Part shown: piece after piece, positions 34,226-40,986 of the stretch
Position numbering within the stretch: the first letter of the stretch is position 1
Layout of the letters: the number at the start of each line of letters is the position of its first letter
Notes under the pieces: model-generated
What the model was told of the DNA's origin: nothing
The model's database searches: none
Seen by the model: only the letters and a program-made list of their open reading frames with translations
Position numbers and translations under genes: made by a program
Assembly (NCBI RefSeq): GCF_001552195.1
Contig: NZ_BCQS01000019.1
Span: 184,669-248,668 of the forward strand
Reading direction: 5' to 3'
DNA from: Actinomadura latina NBRC 106108
GTDB lineage: Bacteria; Actinomycetota; Actinomycetes; Streptosporangiales; Streptosporangiaceae
DNA: 64,000 nucleotides

Positions 34226-36643
34226 TCACTGCGGGGAGGTGACGCGCCAGCGGCGGAAGTCGCCTGCGGTGGCCGAGGCGAACATGTAGCTCCGCTGGGC
34301 GTCGTAGGTGATGTCGGAGGCGTAGGCGTACGCGTTGTGGGCGACGTTGAGGAGGTCGATCTCCAGCTGGCCGGCCGCCAGCCGCCGCAGGATCTCCAGT
34401 TCCGCCCGGCCGATGGCCACGTCCCCGATCGCCAGCGAAGTCGTGTGCAGGGTCCGGGCGTACAGGTCGGCCATGTCGTCGGAGTCGAGCTGGCCGGTCT
34501 TCACGTAGAGCCCCTCAGGGCGGGCCTCCAGCCGGTGCCAGAACCTGTTCGAGTGGTGGAACCGGATGCTCGGGTACACCACGTCGGCCGCGTCGTTCTG
34601 GAACAGTTCCAGGAAGAGCACCTTGTTCCCGGCGGGCGGCGCGGTATCGCGGCGGAGCTGAAGGTGCTCGGACTCAGCGCCGACGGTCAGGCGGGCGGGG
34701 ACGGTGTCGGTCCCGATGCCCGCGTCGCCGGTCACCCGCAGCGACGCGAGCGTGGCGCCGTCCCCGTACACGAACTTGACGTGCAGGTCGGCCGCCGACT
34801 CCGATTCCGGGGGGCCGGTCCGCAGGTGGAGCCCGTCGGGACGGCCCTCGATCCGGTGCTGGAACAGGCCGGTCTGCTGGAGCCCGATGCCCGGGTACAC
34901 CTGCACGGGCGTCTCGTCCTGGACCAGGTCCAGGAACAGGACCGCCCCGGTGGTCGCGGTGGAGGGTTCGCGGTACAGCCGCAGATGGTCCTTCTCGGCG
35001 CTGACCGTGAGCCGTGCGGACGGCGTCGTCGTGCCGATCATGACGTCGTCGGCGGTGTACAGCAGCGGGGTGCGCTCGGCCATGACGGTGTCGAAACCGT
35101 CCTGGTAGCCGGGGACGTTGCGATAGGCCACGGTGATCGGCGCGTGGCCGGCCAGGGGCAGGGCGTGGATGTTGGACAGCTTCAGGTCCAGCGGCGACGC
35201 GGGCGACAGCTCGGTGTCCTCCCGCGGCGTGACCGTCCACTGCACCGTCCGGCCCAGGTCGTCCCGCGCGATGTCCCATTCCGCGGACGGGCCCGCCGCC
35301 GTTTCCAGGATGACGTCGTCGGCCTCGCCCGCATCGGTCAGCGCCCACTCGCGTTCCTCGTCCGGGTGCTGCACGTCGAAGGACAGCACGAACTGCGAGG
35401 CGGCGTCCGCCGCGCCGGCCGTACCGGTGAGCTTGACGGCGGCGTCCGGGGACACGTTCGCGAGGCGGACGCACAGCGAGCTCGGGCTCACGCCGTCGCT
35501 GAGCACCCGGTCTCCGCCGGCGAAGCCCACGTGCAGCGGGATGTCGGGACGTCCCTGGTGGTTGACCACCTCGAGGAAGTGCAGCCGGGAGCCGGTCACC
35601 TCCTCCGGCCGGCCCACGCACCCCATCCGCTGATAGGCCCCCTCCACCCGGGTGCCGCGGGTGCCGCCCGCGCCGTCCGCCCGGACCCCGGCCAGCTCCA
35701 GGTCGGTCGATCCGCCCGCAGGGATCACCATCGGGTCGGTGCGCAGCAGGTGCAGCGTGGTCCCGTCCGCCTGCATCGACCACCCCGGCGTCTGCAGGAC
35801 CGGCGGGCCGGCCAGGGTACCGGCGCGGAAGCGCAGCGCCAGGTGGTGATCGGTTTCGGACGCCTCCGGCCCGGCGGACCGCAGCTCCAGGTCGTCCCGC
35901 GAGGTGTTGACGATCCGCAGCGTCATCGTCTGGCCCGCCGGGGCGTCGTCGATGTAGAGCACGTGCTGCCCGTTGGCGTTGAACAGGTCGAAGTCGAGCG
36001 GGTGGGCTCGCGTGAACGCCGCCGCCGCCGACTCGTCGCGGTCGCGGTCCCGCTGGATCTCCACCGGGCCGAGGGCGCCGTCGTAGACCCGCACGTGCGC
36101 GACGGACCCTGCCAGGTGGTCTCCGCGGGTGGACGGATCGCGTCCGGCCACCGGCGCCGCCCCGGCCGCCGCGGCTCCGGCGGGGACCGCGTTCCTGGCG
36201 ATTTCGGCGCCGTCGAGGTAGGTCACCGCGGAGCTTCCGTCGCTGGTGACCGCGACATGGTGCCAGGCGCCCCGCTCCAAAGCGCCCGGCGGGCTGGCGT
36301 AGGAGGCGCCGGGGAGCGTGTGGTGCAGGGCGCCCTGCGGGTCCACCGACACCGAGAAGCCGTCCACGGTGCCGACGATGACCATGTGCGCGTCCGCCTG
36401 CGGCGGCTCGGCCTTGACCCACGCTTCGGCGGTGTAGGCGGTCAAACGCAGGTCGGGGACGTCCCCGAGCAGCACGGCGTCGTGGACGCCGTCAAGGACC
36501 AGGCAGCTGCCGAACCGCTCGTCCGGCTTGACGGTGGGGGCGCCCTCGGCGGTGCCGTTGCGGCGGTTCCCGGAGGAGTCCAGGGCCAGGCCGCCGGGTG
36601 TGAGGCGGTCGAGAGGCCAGTGCAGCAGCAGGTCGCCGCTCAT
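34226..36643 (-). CDS. LamG-domain protein with tail-fibre-like repeats
   Basis: The 805-residue protein begins with a concanavalin-A/LamG domain (about 5-175): WPLDRLTPGGLALDSSGN, LDGVHDAVLLGD, YTAEAWVKAE and GAWHHVAVTSDG are classic. A long beta-rich middle follows. The C-terminal 280 residues contain two similar modules that start MIGTTTPSARLTV and GIGTDTVPARLTV, a wording common in tail-fibre and adhesin stalks, each followed by HLRLYRE or HLQLRRD and by FQHRIEGRPDGLHLRTG or FWHRLEARPEGLYVKTG. It looks like a carbohydrate- or surface-binding fibre, though no signal peptide is seen. The start overlaps the 79-residue gene (ATGA). Confidence 0.8.
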   Translation of the reverse strand: MSGDLLLHWPLDRLTPGGLALDSSGNRRNGTAEGAPTVKPDERFGSCLVLDGVHDAVLLGDVPDLRLTAYTAEAWVKAEPPQADAHMVIVGTVDGFSVSVDPQGALHHTLPGASYASPPGALERGAWHHVAVTSDGSSAVTYLDGAEIARNAVPAGAAAAGAAPVAGRDPSTRGDHLAGSVAHVRVYDGALGPVEIQRDRDRDESAAAAFTRAHPLDFDLFNANGQHVLYIDDAPAGQTMTLRIVNTSRDDLELRSAGPEASETDHHLALRFRAGTLAGPPVLQTPGWSMQADGTTLHLLRTDPMVIPAGGSTDLELAGVRADGAGGTRGTRVEGAYQRMGCVGRPEEVTGSRLHFLEVVNHQGRPDIPLHVGFAGGDRVLSDGVSPSSLCVRLANVSPDAAVKLTGTAGAADAASQFVLSFDVQHPDEEREWALTDAGEADDVILETAAGPSAEWDIARDDLGRTVQWTVTPREDTELSPASPLDLKLSNIHALPLAGHAPITVAYRNVPGYQDGFDTVMAERTPLLYTADDVMIGTTTPSARLTVSAEKDHLRLYREPSTATTGAVLFLDLVQDETPVQVYPGIGLQQTGLFQHRIEGRPDGLHLRTGPPESESAADLHVKFVYGDGATLASLRVTGDAGIGTDTVPARLTVGAESEHLQLRRDTAPPAGNKVLFLELFQNDAADVVYPSIRFHHSNRFWHRLEARPEGLYVKTGQLDSDDMADLYARTLHTTSLAIGDVAIGRAELEILRRLAAGQLEIDLLNVAHNAYAYASDITYDAQRSYMFASATAGDFRRWRVTSPQ

Positions 36644-36879
36644 GCCGCACCTCCCGCGGACACCGGTGCGACGGGCGCGGGAGCCGGCCCGACGTGCGGC
36701 CCTACATGCGGCTCGACGTGCGGCTCGACGTGCGGCTCGGCGTGCGGCTCGACCTGGGTGAGAGTCTGCCGGTGGATCGCGTTGACCAGCTCGTACACCC
36801 GCGCGTACGGCAGGTCGCCGAGGGCCTCCAGGATCAGGTTCGTCTCCTGGAGCGACAGCGTGAGGGTGATCTGTGGCAT
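36640..36879 (-). CDS. Small protein with EPHV/GPHV repeats
   Basis: The 79-residue protein has a helical N-terminal part (LSLQETNLILEALGDLPYAR, then YELVNAIHRQ). A low-complexity tail follows in which E-P-H-(A/V) and G-P-H-V are repeated five times, then a Pro/Ala-rich end. The repeats come from a 12-bp tandem unit near 36715-36755 and give a regular row of histidines that could bind metal. The N-terminal part resembles small proteins seen near phage tail genes; this is from memory. Both ends touch neighbouring genes (TGATG before, ATGA after), so it is an integral part of the operon. Confidence 0.75.
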   Translation of the reverse strand: MPQITLTLSLQETNLILEALGDLPYARVYELVNAIHRQTLTQVEPHAEPHVEPHVEPHVGPHVGPAPAPVAPVSAGGAA

Positions 36880-39800
36880 CACGGATTTCCTTGCTCGGAG
36901 GGGGGAACGGCGCGCAGGACCAGCTCTCCTTCGCGCACGGTGAGGCCGGCCGGGAACCGGGCGTCGGCGTGCGGCACCTCGATGCAGGGACGGTCCAGCA
37001 GCGCCTCGATCCGTGCCCGCAGCGGCTCCAGCGCCGGGGGCGGCGCCGGGCGCCGGTCCGCCGGGGTGATCAGCGCCGTCCCGTCGCCCACCTCGGTCAG
37101 CCAGCCCGCCCGGGTGAGCGCCTGCCAGGCCGCGTCGCCCAGTTCGGCGAGGTCGGCGCGGCGCACGGTGGGCGGGCTGGAGGTCTCCAGCCACGCCGTC
37201 CCGTCGCGTTCCCGCCAGGACCAGAACGAGTCCTGCTCGGCGGGCAGCGGGACGGCGATCCGGTCGCCGTCGGTCAGCACGGGCGCGGCCAGGAATCCCA
37301 CTTCCAGGTCCTGGGCGGCGGCCTGGTGCTCGGCGGCGATCCGCACCGACTCGGTGGGCAGGATCCCGGTGGTGGCGTGCACGGCGGCGCGGGGATCGGC
37401 CAGCAACGTGAGGTACCGGGGCGCCAGGTCGGCGGCCACCACCAGCGGGGTCTCCTGCTGGTCGAGGGGTGCGTGGTAGCGGTCTTCGAGGGTTCCGTCC
37501 GGGCGCTCCAGCCAGTAGCAGAGCGTCCCGTCCCCGAGGCGGCCGGCCTCGCCGATCCGGACCGGGAAGCGGACCAGGGGGTAGCCGTTGCTCTCCCGGA
37601 CGCCGCGGCCCAGGTCCTTCCGGAAGATGTTCCAATCCTGGTGGACGGCGGGCGGCTCCCTCAGGTCCAGGCTCACCTCGGCGCGGACGACGGCGACGGG
37701 ACGGCCCGCGAGCACCGCCCTGTCGCGGTGCCGGGCGGCGTCCGCCGGTTCGACCGCCGCCAGGGCGTCGTCCAGGACGCCGAGAAGGTCGCCGACCCCC
37801 TGGGCGTCGCGCAGCCAGGCGACGACCCTGCGCAGGTGGGCGTTGCCCAGCGCGTCGATGTCGGCGGCACCTCCCCCGAGGGGGGCCGGTTCCCAGGACG
37901 CGGGGCCCGCCAGGGCGGACAGGGAGCCCAGCCAGGTACCGTCCGCGGCGTACACCCGCAGGCTGTCGTCGAGGTTGTCCGGGACCAGCCAGCCGCAGAC
38001 CGGTGAGCATTCCGGCAGTCCGGTGAGCGGCCTGGTGGCGTGGCCGGCGTCGAGCAGGCGCAGCCGGAGCCGGGCAGCCTGTACGAGCCGGGGCGGCATC
38101 GCGACCCGGTCGGGGTGCTCGGCCGCCCGCAGCCGTGTCGTGGTGCGGATCCGTGTCACGTCGACGTCGTGGCCGATGCCGAAGTTGTCGACGATCCGCA
38201 GCCGCTCGATCTTGGCCTCCCCGGCCCGGATCGGGTTGAAATCGTGGTTCGGCTGGGGGGCGTACCGGTTCTCGCCACCGACCCTGGCCGCCACCCGCCC
38301 CGCGAGCTCCTGCTCGGTGGGGAACCCGACCGGGTCGGCCACCGGCAGCTGGCGGGCGAGTTTGAGCATCAGCAGCGAGTCGTTGAAGCCGCCCAGGCTC
38401 TGCGAGAGGTTGTTGTCGGCGTTGGCGGACAGGTGGCGGTGCACGGCTGTCAGCGTCCTCAGGCGGGCGTCGGTCCCGTTGGTCTCGTACCAGTCGAGGA
38501 CCTCGCCGGGCGCGTCGCGGAACTCCTTGGGCTCGACCGTGGGCAGCCCGGCCTCGCGCCGCGCCGCGTTGTAGCCGTCGAGCACCTTTCCCGCCAGGTA
38601 GTACAGGATCCGGGCGGACAGGACGGGGCGCGCGGCCGGCGACAGGACGGTCGTGCCGGTGTAGACGTTGGCGCCCCCGTCCGGGATGGCGTCGCCGGTG
38701 CGGGCCTGCAGTTCGACGCCCTCGTCGGGCAGCACGTAGTTGCGGGTGATGTAGTCCGCCGAGTAGTCCCGGTGCGCGGAGTCGAGGTTGCCGCCCGCTT
38801 TCGCCGGGAAGAACTCGGCCTCCCACTGGAGCAGTACCGGGTGCCACGGCGCGTGTTCCCACTGCCGGACCGCCGGGTTCGGGACGGGGAGCGCGGCGGC
38901 CGAGCCCGCGACGCGTTCCCGCAGCGCCGCGACCCGGTCCGGCGTGTCCAGCTCGCCGGTTTCCGCGTCGAGCCGCGCGCACTGCAGCATCCCGTCCGGG
39001 CGGTATGCGCCGTCCTGGCCGTAGCGGTCGGAAGGTGTCGCGGCCGCCCCGGTGAGAAGCACCACGGGGTCGTTGGGCTGATAATGGCTCGGCGCGGGCA
39101 CCCCCCGCAGGACGTGCGCGGCCCGCGCCCCGCTTGTCGCGTCGACCTCCGAAAGGGCCGCGTCCACGGCTTTGTACGCGGCCTCCAGGCGGTGCGCCAG
39201 GCTGTCGCCCGGCCCCTGCGGCGGGTAGGCGCCGGTGCGGTCGGCGAGCTCGTCGATGTCGGCCATACTGCGCTCAAGGAAGAAGGCGACCTGGCTGGGA
39301 TCGGGATAGCCGCCGTCACCGATCTCGGGCGGGTCGGCGCACACCAGGTACTTGTGCCAGTCGGCGAACAGCCGCCCGCGCAGCCCCGTCAGGATCTGCC
39401 GTGCCCGGTCGTACCGCTCCTGGGCCTCGTTGAGCTCGCCGAGCAGGTCGTCCAAGGCCGGGGGCAGGACGATCCGCTCACGGTCCTGCCGCTCGCGCGC
39501 GGTGGGGGCGGGGCGTCCCGCGATCCGCGCGCCCGCCTCTGTCTCGTCCTGCCGCTGGATCGTCCAGAGCGTGCCCCCCGGAAGGGGCGCGAAGGTGGCG
39601 GTGTGCCTGGCCTCGGCGAGCCCGATCGAAAGGTCCACCGGCGCGTTCTCCAGGTCGCCCGCCACCGTCAGCGCCTCCAGCAGGTCCTCCAGTCCTTCCG
39701 GCGTGACGCCGGGGAGCACGGCGCCGAGGTGCGCGGCCAGCGCCTCGGTCGCGGTGTGCCCGACGCATGAACCGGTCTCGGCGCCCGCGACCAGGGGGTT

Positions 39801-40598
39801 GACCATGCTCTGGGCAGGCGCGAAGGTCAGCTGCCCGAAGCACAGCATCCGCCGGGGCGCGTCGGGACCGGGGTCGGCCGCCCACCCCAGCCGCTCCGCG
39901 ACGGTCTTGTGCCAGGCGGTGCCGGGGGCGGGGGCACGCAGCACATGCGCGAGTTCGTCCCGGCCGGCGTCCTCGTACCAGCCCATGACGTCATAGCGCA
40001 GGCCCGCCGGTGGCCGGCCGGTGAAGTCGGGGTCGTGGAATCCGAAGACGCTGTGGCAGTTGGGGTAGAAGGCCGCGAAAGCCGGGTCCCCGTGGCCGAC
40101 CACGCTGAGCGCCGGAAGCCGGTTCCGCGGGTCCCGGGTGGGCGTCCACGCCGCCAGCGGCGTCCTGCGGCCCAGACGCCGGTAGGGGCGGCCCGGCGCG
40201 TCGAGGACGGGGTAGGCGACTCCCGCCTCGCCGTAGTCGCAGAACACGTCGCTCTCGACCACCCATTGCCCATCGACCGCCCCGTCGCGGCTGCGGGTGA
40301 CCAGCCACCGGTCGGGGACGACCGGCGCCTCGGCCGTCCCCCCGGCCTGCTGTAGCCGGGTCAGGGCGTCGGGCAGCGCCCAGTGCAGATGGATCCCGGC
40401 CTTCAGCCGGAGGTTCTGGTGCTGGAACGGCGCGGACAGCAGGCTCTCCCCGAGGTACGGGAGGTCCGCCCCCACGTCGCGGCCGGTGTCCGGGTCGACG
40501 TAAGGCAGTCGGGTGAAGTCGGTCGAAGGGCCGGTGACGTCCAGGTCATCGGCGAGGCATAGGGCGTCCAGATGCACTGGGACCACAAGTGCGCTCAA
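36879..40598 (-). CDS. Uncharacterised 1239-residue protein of the large operon
   Basis: No known domain is recognised. Notable parts are LRLKAGIHLHWALPDALTRL near residue 65, a helical stretch (LLGELNEAQERYDRARQIL) near residue 400, and LSARILYYLAGKVLDGYNAARR near 660. Later parts resemble wall- or receptor-binding beta modules (LCYWLERPDGTLEDRYHAPL). There is no signal peptide or membrane helix. The start is uncertain: an open frame reaches 40718, but a convincing 48-codon gene occupies 40609-40755, so the TTG at 40598 (GAGGA 7 bp upstream) is preferred. The end overlaps the 79-residue gene by one base. Confidence 0.75.
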   Translation of the reverse strand: MSALVVPVHLDALCLADDLDVTGPSTDFTRLPYVDPDTGRDVGADLPYLGESLLSAPFQHQNLRLKAGIHLHWALPDALTRLQQAGGTAEAPVVPDRWLVTRSRDGAVDGQWVVESDVFCDYGEAGVAYPVLDAPGRPYRRLGRRTPLAAWTPTRDPRNRLPALSVVGHGDPAFAAFYPNCHSVFGFHDPDFTGRPPAGLRYDVMGWYEDAGRDELAHVLRAPAPGTAWHKTVAERLGWAADPGPDAPRRMLCFGQLTFAPAQSMVNPLVAGAETGSCVGHTATEALAAHLGAVLPGVTPEGLEDLLEALTVAGDLENAPVDLSIGLAEARHTATFAPLPGGTLWTIQRQDETEAGARIAGRPAPTARERQDRERIVLPPALDDLLGELNEAQERYDRARQILTGLRGRLFADWHKYLVCADPPEIGDGGYPDPSQVAFFLERSMADIDELADRTGAYPPQGPGDSLAHRLEAAYKAVDAALSEVDATSGARAAHVLRGVPAPSHYQPNDPVVLLTGAAATPSDRYGQDGAYRPDGMLQCARLDAETGELDTPDRVAALRERVAGSAAALPVPNPAVRQWEHAPWHPVLLQWEAEFFPAKAGGNLDSAHRDYSADYITRNYVLPDEGVELQARTGDAIPDGGANVYTGTTVLSPAARPVLSARILYYLAGKVLDGYNAARREAGLPTVEPKEFRDAPGEVLDWYETNGTDARLRTLTAVHRHLSANADNNLSQSLGGFNDSLLMLKLARQLPVADPVGFPTEQELAGRVAARVGGENRYAPQPNHDFNPIRAGEAKIERLRIVDNFGIGHDVDVTRIRTTTRLRAAEHPDRVAMPPRLVQAARLRLRLLDAGHATRPLTGLPECSPVCGWLVPDNLDDSLRVYAADGTWLGSLSALAGPASWEPAPLGGGAADIDALGNAHLRRVVAWLRDAQGVGDLLGVLDDALAAVEPADAARHRDRAVLAGRPVAVVRAEVSLDLREPPAVHQDWNIFRKDLGRGVRESNGYPLVRFPVRIGEAGRLGDGTLCYWLERPDGTLEDRYHAPLDQQETPLVVAADLAPRYLTLLADPRAAVHATTGILPTESVRIAAEHQAAAQDLEVGFLAAPVLTDGDRIAVPLPAEQDSFWSWRERDGTAWLETSSPPTVRRADLAELGDAAWQALTRAGWLTEVGDGTALITPADRRPAPPPALEPLRARIEALLDRPCIEVPHADARFPAGLTVREGELVLRAVPPSEQGNP

Positions 40599-40608
40599 CG
40601 GAGCATCC

Positions 40609-40755
40609 TCATCGGGATCGGCTGGGCAGCGGATTGCGGTGGCCGCGTTCCTCTTCGAGGGCGAGCTCGACCGCGCGGACGAGCGCCACCCATCCGGCGA
40701 ATGACTTGTCGGCTCCATGCCGGTGGCGAAGCACGCCCGTTATGGGTTCGGCCAT
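40609..40755 (-). CDS. Short 48-residue protein, first gene of the large operon
   Basis: The frame starts with ATG and encodes MAEPITGVL, followed by a helix with DKSFAGWVALVRAVELALEE, and ends in a basic tail. The S-F-x-G-W pattern followed by an amphipathic helix is seen in other small actinomycete proteins. The stop lies 10 bp before the TTG of the 1239-residue gene, a spacing normal for an operon. This is a better coding reading of the DNA than the Ser/Arg-rich overlap in the other frame. Function unknown. Confidence 0.5.
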   Translation of the reverse strand: MAEPITGVLRHRHGADKSFAGWVALVRAVELALEEERGHRNPLPSRSR

Positions 40756-40848
40756 CAGATCGACGGCCACCGCGAGCCGCGCGATCGGTTGTCGATGGTG
40801 CCGGGAGGCGTTCACGCGGAAAGTGTCACCCGGCCTCCGCGGGGCGCG

Positions 40849-40870
40849 CGTCAGGGTCGGCACCCTGACG
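40849..40870. promoter_or_regulatory. Perfect hairpin followed by TTTT before the LAL regulator
   Basis: CGTCAGGGT and ACCCTGACG form a nine-bp stem around CGGC, followed by TTTT on the plus strand. It has the form of an intrinsic terminator, but no plus-strand gene ends here. It lies 117 bp before a plus-strand regulator gene and upstream of the minus-strand operon, so it may be a leader attenuator or an operator. Confidence 0.45.
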
Positions 40871-40986
40871 TTTTCCGGCCGCATCCGGCGCTGGGCGGGA
40901 CTGCTCCGGCGACATACGGTGATGGCGTTCGGTGACGGGCCGGCGCGCACCGCGCCGAAGGCCGCGGGGGCCGCGAGGGGGATGCC

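Noticed and set aside
36640..38982. A 780-residue minus-strand protein containing the EPHV repeats
   Set aside because: Only the last 79 codons (from the ATG at 36879) are coding; the rest is a shadow of the 1239-residue gene.
26441..40755. The large operon as a complete contractile injection system or prophage
   Set aside because: No sheath, tube, baseplate, spike, terminase, capsid or lysis gene is recognisable; only the fibre-like repeats and a small protein recall phage tails.
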